From: Gadus chalcogrammus
Lineage: Eukaryota > Chordata > Actinopteri > Gadiformes > Gadidae
Direction of reading: 5' to 3'
Assembly (NCBI RefSeq): GCF_026213295.1
Contig: NC_079418.1
Span: 4,339,887-4,403,886, forward strand
Length of the DNA stretch: 64,000 nucleotides
In this document: one piece after another, positions 31,537 to 43,361 of the stretch
Numbering within the stretch: position 1 is the first letter of the stretch
Layout: the number at the start of each line of letters is the position of its first letter
Notes under the pieces: model-generated
Seen by the model: only the letters and a program-made list of their open reading frames with translations
Databases searched by the model: none
What the model was told of the DNA's origin: nothing
Made by a program: the position numbers and the translations under genes

Positions 31537-32703
31537 ATGGGGAACAAATCTGGAAAAACTGAGATAACGGGACCTGCGAAGGTGATGTTGGAGAAGCATG
31601 GTGAATCGGCTCTGGAGGGTTTAAAATATTGGTGCAAACTGGGTTTTCCTGAAATGGGGAGTTTTAGCTTAAAACGATTACAGGAGTTAGAGAAACGATT
31701 GTTGGAGTCAGAAATGAAAAAGAAAAGTTCCAAACTATGTTGGTGTGCATTTTATTTGTGGGAAAGAGAGGGCCAGGATAGAAAAAAAAATCAGCCAGGG
31801 ACAGAGAGCGTAGAGAGTGTAGGGATTTTTAATCTCAATGTCACCCGAGATATAGACCCGGACCTGGACTGCACCGGCGGACCGCGTGCGAATCCCCCAT
31901 CTCCTCCCCCGTATGACAACGCCCATGAAGCCGCCTCATCGGACAATCTCTACCCTGACCCCGAAGAAGAGGAGAAAGCCCCCGCTCGCAGCGCGAGAGA
32001 AGATAGGCCTGCAACTCGTAGCCAGAGGAAAGCTCCACAGCAGGCGACGGCCACACCGACCAAGCGGGAGCCCGTCGCCAGCCACTTGAGGAACCGGGGA
32101 ATGGCGTTCTCCCCAACTCCTCAACATGGGGACGTGATGGATGGACAATTCCCCATGATCGAAGTACTGAACCCCCAGGATGGCAGACCAGCATACGTTT
32201 TCCGTGCATGGAGACCCAGTGACATTAAGGACATAGCGGAATGGCTCCCAGACCCATCTGCAGTGGGAGGGGCTGCCTTCGCCACAGCCCTTCAAGAGTT
32301 GGTCCAACAACACAAGGCCTCCATCAGCAAAGTTCGCCAACTCTGTACGTACAGCCAAGGCGACATGCCCGGGAGGGACGAAGCCAAGAAGCTCCAGCTC
32401 ACCCGACTGGAGGCCCTGGAGAATCCTAAGCCCACCCGTCGCACTTGCAACAGAAACCAAAGAGGCGACCGGCCGAAAGAAAAGAGAAAGGAGAACGCCG
32501 GACGATGGAACTGTCATTGTTGTGGAGCCAAGGATCATTGGGTCAAAGACTGTCCGAAAGAAAAGAGAAAGGAGAACGCCGGACGATGGAACTGTCATAA
32601 TTGTGGAGCCGAGGATCATTGGATCAAAGACTGTCCCAAGAAAAAAGAATCGACAAAGACAATGGAAGGGCCGGCCGGCAGTTCGCACCTTCCTGTGAAG
32701 TGA
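31537..32703 (+). CDS. Retroviral Gag with most of capsid missing
   Basis: A 388-residue ORF. It starts MGNKSGK, a probable N-myristoylation signal, followed by a matrix-like domain (~1-100), a linker with a PPPY late-domain motif (residue ~128), and the beginning of a capsid domain. It then passes directly into a basic region with two CCHC zinc knuckles (CHCCGAKDHWVKDC and CHNCGAEDHWIKDC). A full Gag of this type is longer; the capsid core appears to be deleted in frame. The two knuckles sit in an exact 81-nt tandem duplication. Gag would form the particle shell, but this version is unlikely to assemble alone. Confidence 0.85.
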   Translation: MGNKSGKTEITGPAKVMLEKHGESALEGLKYWCKLGFPEMGSFSLKRLQELEKRLLESEMKKKSSKLCWCAFYLWEREGQDRKKNQPGTESVESVGIFNLNVTRDIDPDLDCTGGPRANPPSPPPYDNAHEAASSDNLYPDPEEEEKAPARSAREDRPATRSQRKAPQQATATPTKREPVASHLRNRGMAFSPTPQHGDVMDGQFPMIEVLNPQDGRPAYVFRAWRPSDIKDIAEWLPDPSAVGGAAFATALQELVQQHKASISKVRQLCTYSQGDMPGRDEAKKLQLTRLEALENPKPTRRTCNRNQRGDRPKEKRKENAGRWNCHCCGAKDHWVKDCPKEKRKENAGRWNCHNCGAEDHWIKDCPKKKESTKTMEGPAGSSHLPVK

Positions 32704-34462
32704 CTGTGAATCATCCAAGAGGCGGAGGTGGAAGGGGGCATTCGCATTGACGGGACGCAGGAGCAGACCAGGTCCAAGGAGGAGGTATGAGCACCATAAC
32801 ACAAACACAACGCACACAAGCACCACATCCAAATTATTGTTGTATGGTTCACCAGCCTTAAGCGAGCTAATCAGCTAAATTTTATTATTAGATATGGTTA
32901 TTTTAAACAAAGGGCTATTGTAGACAGTGGATACTCGATTTTTACAATCTATCACAACCAATATAATGGTCAAACATATCACACAGCCATGACATGACCC
33001 CAACTGACCCAGACTAACCCCGACTGACCCCCGACTGACAACAGAAGTGTATTGCCTAATATTGAAAATGCAGATTTTTATATTATGATATTTTGTAAAT
33101 GTTTTATGGCCAAATGGCAAGAAGGTGAATTAATGAACGTATGAGAGAGATTGGAAGAAGTATGTGTTATGGAAGGAGAAGAGATAGATGAGAACGTAAG
33201 GCAAGACAAGATAAGGAAAGGGGTGGGGAGAGAGATAACCCATCTGCATCGAGTTTGTTCAAATAGATCCGGACCTGGACAACGCTCCTCCCTCTCCTGC
33301 TTTCAGCCCGACCAGTGGCCCAATACAGTGCAAATACCCCACGTCACGACTCCTCTTCATCAGACTTTATGAAGTTACAGACCATGGGAGGCCCACCTGA
33401 AGAGCTACGGAACGGTCTGCTGGACGACACAAGGAGACATTCCAGCAGGACCAACAGCACCAGAGTGGTGGCCTCCATGGTGCCTGTGTAGCCACATTGA
33501 AGTGGCCTGAACAAAGAGACAAAGGAGGGTCTCAGAGACGGGAGAGACGTGGGGACAGGCACTTCAAAGGACAGCCCGGGATGCGGATGAGAGGCAGGAA
33601 GCAGAGAGAGAGGTGGAGGCGTGTCCAGGCGGAGGGAGAGAAGAGCAGTGTACGGAAAGTATCACACTAGACACAGCATTACTGTCTATATGAGTGTGTG
33701 ATAGTTTCTAAGAAGTATATCTGAAAGGTTTGAAAGTTATTAGGAAAAGTAGTTTGAAGGATCAAAGACAAGTAGAAAAGTTGAAAGTTAAAGAAATGTT
33801 TTTTTCAGAATTAAAGTAGAAGGTTTTTGGTGCACTCGCAACAGAAAGCCATGCTTACAGGCCTGGGCTTTCCCTTATTATGGTAAATTGACGCATGGGA
33901 AAGTCCATGCGTCAAGAGGGGGGATGGGGAGCCCACAACAACAACCTTGAACAACAACCTTGGGTATACTAAAGCAAACCCAAGGAAATAATTACTAAAA
34001 AAAAAAATTATTAAACAAACCCCATGTAGGTCCCCCAGAGACATCATGAAGGACAATGGGAAAGAGAAGAGGAATACCGTTTAAATGTTGGGTTATACTG
34101 TGTAATATTAATACTGACTGGATTGACAATTAATGTTTAGAGTAGTAAACATTAAGTGCTTGCCAACTACTCATGTGTTTGTATCACGGAAGCAGCATTA
34201 AGGACACATCAAATAAGAATATTTTTGTTTAGAAATGTTTTTAAAAGGTAGCCTTGTTTCTTTGTTTTGGTTTTCTTTTCTGTTTTTATTTTTATGACTT
34301 TTGAATATATGGAAACAGATGACTTGATTGTGATGTTAGGTGATCTTATGCTACCTTCTGTAAAAGCGAACGGTGGTATAAATAGTCTGAACAACCTCCT
34401 ATAAAAGCGGAGAAGTGCTGATGGTCGGACATGATAGATTTTTGAATTTGTGATTATAAAAT
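32704..34462 (+). other. Retroviral interior without pol or env
   Basis: No reverse transcriptase, integrase or envelope motif found in any frame. Around 33250-33400 a short stretch resembles the gag linker again (DPDLDN...PPSP), perhaps a duplicated piece. Near 33000 there are short GACTGACCCC repeats. Confidence 0.6.
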
Positions 34463-34477
34463 AATCAAAGGGGGGAT
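34463..34477 (+). promoter_or_regulatory. Polypurine tract
   Basis: CAAAGGGGGGAT directly before the 3' LTR, where plus-strand DNA synthesis is primed. Confidence 0.85.
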
Positions 34478-35132
34478 TGTGATGGAAAATCTACATGTTG
34501 TATTGTTTTGGTCTATATGAATTTAAGTTTTGTTGCTATTCTGTGTAATTTTATATAGTGTCTGCCTTCTGGGCTCCTTTTGGGTCATTTAAAGTGTAAA
34601 CCGTCAAGGGTAGAGTGATACATTTTTATTGCCTGCCCTTTCCTATGTTTCTTGTCATGTAAATCACCCTCCATGCAATCCTCTGATGTGTGGGCCTGTT
34701 TTCTCGACCCCCTGGTTAGCGTCAACCAAGCCAGGGGTTTAGATGACACGGCCGCTACCCCCTCCAATGGCATTCCCCACAGCTGCAGTTGTAAAGATAA
34801 CCATCTGGTACACAAAGGCTTTTGGTATTGGGGGACCACCCCCTAATAAACCCAAACGAATAAGAACTCATCGATTGGAAGACTCGGTGGACTTGTCTGA
34901 GCGTACCTTCAGAGAATGAAGTAACACGCAAAGAGAAGCTCCCATCTGGGGCCCCAGATTATTGTAATGTATGCCTGTTATGTTGTTTGTTGATGCATGT
35001 TGTGATGTATCTTTGTTCGTACTTTTAATACAAATATATATAACCACTAATTGTCAACAGTATTGTGTGCTTTTTGCATCTAAATATCTCATCTGCTTAG
35101 ACGCAATATCTGATACAGAAATTGCCACGACA
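34478..35132 (+). repeat. 3' LTR of the endogenous retrovirus
   Basis: 655 bp, the same length and apparently the same sequence as the 5' LTR. Followed by the CTGT duplication. Confidence 0.93.
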
Positions 35133-37270
35133 CTGTTAGCAATAGTGCTACCATTATGTCACAAAGTGGTATTGTAATGATATTGCTTCAGCAATTCAAA
35201 TTCTGTTCTTAATCTGATTTCTGTTCTGACTGCAACTTAGTGACATTAAGATTGTTCTAAAAATCATATAGATCCTTCCCTGGATTTTTCAAACGCAATG
35301 GAAAAAACCGAAGTCAACCTTTAGAAGACCAGCAAATGTTGTGAAGACGTGGAAGCCACTTGAAGTACCATTTTTCTTGCTTGGTTCAAAAACGGACACA
35401 ACCCCATCCATATCTGCCGAGCTGGAGCTCATGCAAGCAGGGCTGGGAAAGAGGGCGTTGTCTATCACATCTGACTTAACGCATGCAGAGGTGGGATGTC
35501 TGATGAACTTAAGCACACATATTTTGTTCCCAAAGTGTATCAACAGTATTGATTGTGTGGCAATAGAGATATACTGTCTAAATTCAAGCTGTTGACTTTT
35601 TTTCTTTCCTATTTTCATTAGTTATCCAGTTCACTAAGGACAACATATCCGAAGATGAATGATCTTCAAGACAGATGGCTTCTTTTCAAAGCAGCAGGTG
35701 CACTTTAAGTCACCACTAGTGACATTTCCCAACAGCAAGTTATTCATCGAATAGAGAAAAGATAAATGCACTATGCTTTAGGGTTATGCACCATTAATTG
35801 TTGCGTTGCTTTCTTTAAAAGGCGGAAATGGAAGGAGAAAACTGTCTGCAATCGCATTAGAGGCAGAGGGATACACTGGTTCTGTCATCAAAAGAGCCTC
35901 AGGTGGAGGAAAACAGCTGTTATATATATATAGTGCCCCTCCAAGATGAGTTCGATTTAACACCACTACCAGCAGATGCACCGGAATTTTCTCATATGCC
36001 AACAGCAACATGCAAACAATGCAAGACAGTGATGCCATTGCAGATGTTGGCTCTGCACATTGACCACTGCAACAACACATCAAACTCGGAAACTGAGGTA
36101 AAACTGTTTCCTATGTCACTTATGCATGTGGGATCAAAGCTGTAAAAGTCCAGCTTCCAGTTCTAACTTCAGGGTTATCTGTTGTGATGAACTCCACCCC
36201 CAACCTCAGCTTATCAGTAAAATGGCATCAATGTACAGGAGGCAGATGTGGTGTTCCTGGAAGAAGCAACATCTCCTAACCCAGTCCTAGGACCTTGTAC
36301 AGACGCACCATGGTCCAATGAGCAACATTGCTTTCAGCAGGTACAGCAACTGAGTCAAAAAGGAGGATGGCATGGAGGGCAACAGCCAAACAATGTGTCA
36401 TAAACATAACGGATACATTCTACGTTCTTTACAAAGTTGTCAGTCTTTGTTGCACTTCAAAATTATCCCGTGATATTTATGCCTTAAAGCTGCCTAGTTT
36501 AACTTATTTTCATTAAAATACACTTACATTTTCTGTAAGAAGAAGAATGTAAATGAGTTAGAACTTAGTGAGCGGGAAGGGAGTGGGCGGGGAAAGCTTT
36601 GTTTTGAATCCACCGCTTATTTTGAAAATTCGCTCCTACTTATGACTCAGACATAATCTTCCACACTGCAGGTTTAACAATTCTGTTCTCATTTTCCATG
36701 GGCCTGCATATAGGCAGGTGAGGTCCAATGTCCAATATGCACAAGAACATTTCCAGTGTCAGACATAGAACTACATGCAAGCTTCTGCGGTGAAAGGTGA
36801 CTGTGGGTCAACTTGCATTATGTATCTTTGTTTATAGGGTTGCTCGAATTCCTAGGCAGTTCCAAGATGGCTCTGTGCTCATCATGGTTATGATGGATTT
36901 TTACACAAACATAAAATTATATTTATCTCACAGGTCAGATGTCAGGTAATAGAAAATAATCTAGAACTGTATGTTTAAAGGACAAGTATAAATGTATTCC
37001 TTTTGTTTTTACAGTAGTATGGGAAAGGATCTTTGCCAGCTTGACATAGTCAAGATATGCTCCGATCTGGATCATATATCATGGTAACCAATCTGGTCGT
37101 GTAACATTTCATTAATTTGTTAAAATACAGTGCATTGTGTAGTTCATTTGAATAATTTAGAACTTTCAACAGTGAGGAAAATGTTCTTTATTGGGTAAAG
37201 GAACAGATAGATTGTAGCAAGACCTTTGACATCTGTGTGGCCAGAGACGGTATGGTTGAAAGAGGTCTTA

Positions 37271-37915
37271 GGCCCCGTTTACACGAGGACGCTTGCGGGT
37301 AAAAACGACGAAATATTTTATCGGAAGTGCCTTTCGTTTAGAGGGTGACAGCGTTTTTGGGGCATGAAAACGCATAAATCTGAAACCACCCTCCAGAGTG
37401 GAAAAGTTGAATACACTCAGCCGTAGCGTTTTTTCGTCTACACTGCCAAGACGCAAAACACTGCTCAGATCTGCTCACGTCGCGTACGCGTTTACGTCAC
37501 ATACATGTGCCAGAACCAGGAAATAAACAAACATGTCAGATTATTTCCATGCGTCGGACCTTCAAGCTGCTCTGGCAGCTCTAACAAGCATACAGGAGTA
37601 TTTCCACGAAATGTACAGGATATGTACAGATAGGATTACTGAACAGAGAAGGATCTTTTGGTTTTTGCGGCACGGATAAGAGAAGAAGGAAGATTCTACG
37701 CATGCGCTCAGACATGGCGGTGTTGTGTGATAGTGTATCACAGCACCACCTAGCCGCCTGGCATGCATACCCAATTGAATTCCACACATTTTTTCGCGTC
37801 ACCGTATGCACGCAGATTTCCTCCCGAAAGCGCTCGTCTAATCGCGGAATAAAAAGTTAAGACGCAACGCCACTTTTGCGTCTTCTGTTCAGACCGTCAT
37901 CGTGTAAACGTAGCC
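37271..37915. mobile_element. Harbinger-type MITE inside a HECT exon
   Basis: Inverted ends GGCCCCGTTTACACGAGGAC and a right end that reads GGCTACGTTTACACGATGAC on the other strand, flanked by TTA on both sides (37268-37270, 37916-37918), the PIF/Harbinger duplication. Non-coding, 645 bp. It interrupts the pseudogene exon 37173-38026. Confidence 0.9.
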
Positions 37916-39933
37916 TTAAACTCTGGAAGCGTTGAAAGAATGGCGGTCCAGTGAACCCTTTGAAAGTCTCCTCCCTGGGAGAACCAGGGGTTGACACTGG
38001 AGCACTAAAAAAAGAGTTCCTGTCCAGTGAGTAGTATGCTGTCATCATTAATTTAGCAGATATGTAGAGTATGTTGTAGAATAGCTGAAATTAAATTTTT
38101 CACAGTTGCTATACCATTGTCAAACAACTGGAACGAAAGCTCTGCTGTTGGGTGTATTTTTGCTGCATCCATCCATTTCCCAAAAAGAGAACAATAACTG
38201 CCTGTGGGCTTCTGCAGGACACAGTATCAAAGTGGTCAGAGCTTGAGAAAAATTTGGCTAAATTCTTGTTTTTTAGATGTTTTCCCCCAGCTAGTCTAAT
38301 GCTGTTTTATCATTTGTTTTTGGCTGTAGCGATGGTTGCTGGGATCGAGAAGCGACTATTTGAAGGCGAAAGTGAGAAGGGCAAAGTACCCAAGTATTCC
38401 CTCAACGATTTGGACAATGAACTGTTCAAGTATGTTATTCTTATTTCTAAAACGTATAATTACTGATTATTGTTATTATCTGATGGACACCTTTGCAATA
38501 CTTTCATGAGTGAAAATATGTAATGATACTTGGGTTCCTTTACAGTTTGCCTAGAGGGGAAGTCAGTGCCTCAATCTGTTTTTCTTTCAAACTTTCATGT
38601 TCATGGCAAATTGTTAGAAAAACATTCAGAACAGGGCTTGAAATGTACCAGCTATTTTAAATATTCTGTCATATTTTAAAGGTATAATCTCCTTCAGTGT
38701 ATGTGTGACAATAGATGATAGAGGTAATGCATAAATTGAAGTAAGCACCTGAGATAAGTCTTCTAGCTGGGGTGTTATCTCAATATTAGTACTTATAATT
38801 GCCAATTTCTTTGTTGTCTTTCATCCAGAGTTGCGGGTGAAATATTCGGTGTGAGCATTGCCCAAGGAAGACCAGCACCACGGTTTATGCAGGAGTGGTG
38901 TTACCACTACCTCGTCACTGGGAACCTTAAAACTGATGGTGTGCATGACACAGAGTTGTCACCATTAATCAAAACGGTACGTTGGGTAAATCGCTTCAAG
39001 CCATCTTAATGAGGCCAATATTTTTCCATAATGTTTGCGCTCTTTTGATGTTTATGGTACATAGAATAAGTTCAAAGTAAAGTGATCCAAGTTTAAAACT
39101 TTGCAAACGATGTTGCAGCTGTGTTAGGCAGTATCTCAATATATCCTAAGGTTTACTAAATTCCAATTCATCAATAAGTTAGTTTCTTGCAATAGCTTAT
39201 TTCCTGTTGACATCAAGCGACTGACAGACTAGCCTCACTAAAAAAAGTATCTGATATAGCTGTAAACCAATAATGGTAAATGTGTGAGATGTGTGATAGT
39301 GTAGATGTATAAAATAAAAGTTGTGAATACATAACAAATGAAAGCTTAATTATTTTTGCTTCTAAATCATTATTTTAGATTCAAGATGCATCTGACCTGT
39401 CCCTCTACGTTGAAGAAATCCTGGATTGTAGCTACAATGGTCAAATCAACATTGACCATAAGGAAAGCATATTAAGGTTTGTTAACTATAGGAGTAATAT
39501 TACATTATGGATGAATTATGTAAAGGTCAATAGTAATTTAAGCCATGCAGTAATGTTCATTCATTAAGCAGGAAATTTGAAGCCGATCAAGGTTTTGTGC
39601 TGCAAAATCTTTGACGGCTTTGAAAGGGTTTTATCATTATATCATGCAAACATCAGTGTTATGGCTAAATTTCAGTTGACATCATAATTTTAAATGGCTG
39701 TCATAAAATGTATTATATTCCTTTTGAAAGGGCTATCGTACTGCATGTGACCACAAAACGCACACCAATGCTGCAACAGATGCGTGAAGAGCTTGAGGTG
39801 TACAACCTGATCAAGGTCATGCAGATAAAGCAGAATGAGTGTCGCAATCTCTTTGTCGTATGGGGATGATGACAAGGTGTGTTGTAATTCAGCTCTGGGT
39901 ATTTTCTTGATTTTTGCCATTTAATGGCATAAC

Positions 39934-41180
39934 CAGGGTGCGATTTGTGAAAAAACCAGAGGGGGGGATAATTTTGAGAAACATTTTATTCAGGAAAAAT
40001 AACCACACAACAGTGTGAAAACTTATGAAAACAGTTGATCTTGTGACCTTGTGTATCTAAACCTTACACTTACGCTTCATAACGTAGGCGGTAGGCCTAT
40101 TTTGAACGCGAACTTAACCACTGCATTTGCAGAAATATTTTCTCATAGCTAATATTGTTTTTAAATGTGCCAAATAAAAAAAAAAATTTTTTTTCCCCGA
40201 TATCAGTTCAACAGAAAATATGAAATACCACAATGTGCTGTCAAGACGTTTTTTTTTTTTTTTTATGGGTTAATCGGGTAGACTATAGGTCAGACTACGA
40301 AAACAGTCCGCTCTGATGACGCACTTCAGCCTCTTTTTTTTGCTTTCCTGTTGGCGGATCGATAGCAGCGTGGTGACCCTGCTTCAACCACATCTCTGCA
40401 AATCTGCGGGCCGGGAAGGAGGCAACATCTGGTGCATTTACAGAGATGAAAAGCAGATTGTGCAGTGTGGACACATTCATTCTGTTTCTGCCATCTGTAA
40501 GAATGTGGTTCATGGCGCTTTAACCTCTTTCACACTCGGCTGTGGACACTGGGAGCGTGGAGACAGCGGTGAGAACTTTGCGCATGCTCTCTCCTGTGAC
40601 ACCGTGACATTTAAACTCTTGGAACTCCTTCAGGAGTATGGGACTGGTTGCGGCCCCTACAGCAAGAGTTTTGTGTATGGCGAGAAGTTTTTCATCGCCG
40701 TAGAGGATGCGCTCGTCTTCATCAGATGGCTAGTTTGATGGATTTAGAGCGGCTGCGGCAGAGATGATCCCGTTGTCATCCAGCCTGCGCTCAATGTTGT
40801 CAGCCAGAGAGACAAAAAATCGCTCGCAAAACACCTCTGCCTTGCGCAGCCCCCCATCACCTGGCTGAGACACACTGACCCCCTTGAATGTGGAAGATTT
40901 TTCAAATTCCTCCCTCATGCATTTTGTGTTCACACCGTCGGCTTTCCTCATTGATCTCAGTGCGCTCAGTGCCACGCCCACCTCAGTGTTGGCACGGACA
41001 GCTGTTGCGTCAGCGTGTTGGCACGGACAGCTGTGTATTTTGGTTGTTAATTATTACGATGTAATGGTGAAAATACTTTGGGTGGGGGGGATAATTTTTA
41101 TCCCCACCGAGGATAAAAAATAATTCAGCAGAGGGTAGGACGTGTAATTCCCACCATCCCCACCGGCAAATCGCACCCTG
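39934..41180 (-). mobile_element. hAT element with perfect 8-bp duplication
   Basis: Inverted ends CAGGGTGCGATTTG and CAAATCGCACCCTG, flanked by GGCATAAC (39926-39933 and 41181-41188). It carries the 3' part of a transposase gene on the minus strand. It lies in an intron of the HECT pseudogene. Confidence 0.93.
40299..40981 (-). pseudogene. hAT transposase C-terminal part, interrupted by a stop
   Basis: Reading leftwards from 40981: a block with FCERFFVSLADNIERR and then the dimerisation signature around STLPVSTAECERG. A TAA stands where a phenylalanine is usual, next to a SAMNHIL continuation, and the frame ends with a FAEMWLKQGH-type tail. A frame change also occurs near 40730-40745. Not functional. 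Confidence 0.75.
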
Positions 41181-41216
41181 GGCATAACCTTTCCTCAAGT
41201 GCTAAATGGTATTTCC

Positions 41217-41688
41217 TAGAGCTGTCAGTTAAACGCGTTATTAACGGCGTTAACGCAAACCAATTTTAACGGCGTTGAAATAATTATCGCCCGATTAACG
41301 CAATTGCTTTATTTAAAAAAAATACAAATAATTTTTATTTATTTTTTTCTTTGGCTCAAAACATAGAAGCAGTAGCCTGACTGCTATGTTCAAATGACAT
41401 TTGTTCAAAACATCCGTTTAATTGCACTATAGGCTCTTTTTTTGTATCGTCCTGTTTTGATCAGTATATGCCAATGTTGTTATCAATAAAAAATCATTTG
41501 CACAAGGCAAGCCGATGCACTTCACCATGTTGATAAGATAATTAAAATGAGAAGAATTATGGGACAAAAAAATCAAGGGATATTTAGCATAGAAAAATAA
41601 TTTGCGATTAAACGCGATTAATCGTGAGTTAACTATGACATTAATGCGATTAATCACGATTAAATATTTTAATCGCTTGACAGCTCTA
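41217..41688. mobile_element. hAT MITE with perfect 8-bp duplication
   Basis: Ends TAGAGCTGTCA and TTGACAGCTCTA, flanked by GTATTTCC (41209-41216 and 41689-41696). Subterminal GATTAA/TTAATC repeats. Non-coding, 472 bp, only 36 bp from the neighbouring hAT element. Confidence 0.93.
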
Positions 41689-42800
41689 GTATTTCCATAT
41701 CATCAATACCCAGTGGCGATTTAAGGGGTTTAAAACAGGTAAAAAAAGTTTTATTTAAATTGTTGTCATTTATTTGAAAATAGTAATATTTACATCCCAA
41801 CAGAAGGGGGTACAAATGCACCCCCTGCACCCTCAGTAAAATCGTTACTGTCAGTACCTGTGTATGAGTGATGTTGGATCCATCTTGATCTGTTGAGCTG
41901 TAATTCTCTTTTGTTCTCAGGTGGACTCGCATTATGTTCTTTCACACCTGGCCCCAGAAATGAGCCCACATGGTTTGACTAAACACGTGAAGGAGTCATA
42001 AAATCTTGGAATACTTCCAAGATTTCCTCATTGAAATTGAGGGTATGTAAAACCTTCCATAAAAGTTCTGATCCCCTAAGAAAGTTTGATATAGCTTAGG
42101 AGATCCTACACTGATATGTACGTCATAGATGTATGAAATCTGGATTTTATGCCTGAAAGTTACGTATATGATATCCAGATTTCAAAAAGTCTTCTTGGCT
42201 ACTAAGTACACTGGTACAGGGAGTTTTGCGACTTTTTCAAGTGACCATTGAAAGAAAGTGTATCTCGGCAGTAGCGCAACACATTTTCATGATGTGGATA
42301 TCGAACTGTCAGCAAAAAAGAACTGGTTCCATAGATATGACGTGCTCATCAGTGTAGGATTTTGTTGGTGATTTTTGTCGTGAGAGTTTTATATATTACA
42401 AAATATTGCTCTGCACTTACCTTGTTGGTATATTTAAAAGCTTTGAAAGTTTGTCACTTCAGAAGAAGACATTGATTCTAACATCCCCTTTTCTTTCAAA
42501 GACACACAACCAGAAAATGAGGTTGAAGGAGAGACACCCTCTGTGCCCATGGTGATGCAATGGATGACTGGGCAAGCATTCAGGCATTTGCTTGTCTCAG
42601 AGAGACAGAAATTCAAGACAGCGATAGTATTTGACCACAACTGTCTAGAGCACATGCCAGGTCACACTGTATGTTATCCTATTGTTAGTGCTTGCACCAA
42701 CACAGTTACACTTCCAACAGCTCATCTGATAGATTACGATTCCTTTAAAACCAACCTGCAAACTGCCATTAAATATGGTGCAAGCTTTGACAGACTGTAG

Positions 42801-43361
42801 CTTGTAAACTCTACTCTGTTCTAGTCTACTCTGTTCTACTTAGTTTGTTCATCTAGTCTTTTCCCATCCATATCTAATTCTCTTGTTAGTTCAGTTCTTG
42901 CCACTCCCCATTGCAATGACATCACCTCATGTTTGGGTTCAATCCTGTTCTAAGTAAGCGTTTGTAACAGACATTAAGAATCCAAACATAATGTCTTAGC
43001 GTTTGAAATAATGTCAGTTATGTCCAATTGTCATTGCGAAGTGTATATTAATGTGGTTCAAAACAATATGGCACACATTTTGACAAATGTTCTGTTCTGA
43101 TTGAATAAAAAAAAAAACATTGCACTAAACTATTTGAGTTGTATGAATACATATGTGAATTTCTAAATCTCTTAATTTTGCCTTATAATGCTGTTTTTAA
43201 TTACAGGCAAGTCAAATTTAGATAAACCAAAACACTTGTGCTCGAATTGGGCTTTATTTGTGCATAATTCACATAAATGCTGGTTGAGAAAGTGAAAAAC
43301 TTTGTTAGAATCTGAGGTAATTATGGCGGGTTGGAAATATGCATTCATGCATATCAGAATG
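42801..43361. other. Intergenic region between two converging genes
   Basis: Contains an AATAAA at about 43104 that could terminate the plus-strand HECT transcript. No other feature seen. Confidence 0.45.

Larger units (their letters stand above)
30283..35132 (+). mobile_element. Endogenous retrovirus, defective, with two LTRs
   Basis: Two 655-bp LTRs (30283-30937, 34478-35132) flank a proline-tRNA primer site, a gag ORF and about 1.8 kb without recognisable pol or env. The 4-bp repeat CTGT flanks the provirus (30279-30282 and 35133-35136), consistent with retroviral integration. The LTRs look identical as far as I read them, which suggests recent insertion. It is in intron 2 of the HECT pseudogene, in the sense direction. 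Confidence 0.92.
29737..42800 (+). pseudogene. HECT-type E3 ligase-like gene, second copy, disrupted
   Basis: Exons seen: 29737-29769 (ATG), 29969-30099, 35272-35490, 35622-35697, 35822-36097, 36239-36340, 36714-36796, 37015-37083, 37173-38026, 38330-38429, 38829-38976, 39379-39476, 39731-39876, 41921-42042, 42463-42800 (stop TAG). The plan parallels the minus-strand gene: QAGLGKR block, WLLFKAAG, two C2HC fingers (CKQC... and CPIC...), then HECT text including GVDTGALKKEF, GEIFGVSIAQG and a C-lobe SACTNTVTLP with the likely catalytic cysteine. Damage: a frameshift with TGA near 35340, extra TA units at 35921-35932, a Harbinger MITE and an in-frame TGA in exon 37173-38026, and single-base shifts near 39860 and 41998. 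Introns hold a retrovirus and two hAT elements. Last-exon reading is intact. Confidence 0.75.

Noticed and set aside
31841..32852. Long minus-strand ORF opposite retroviral gag
   Set aside because: It mirrors gag and has no recognisable domain.
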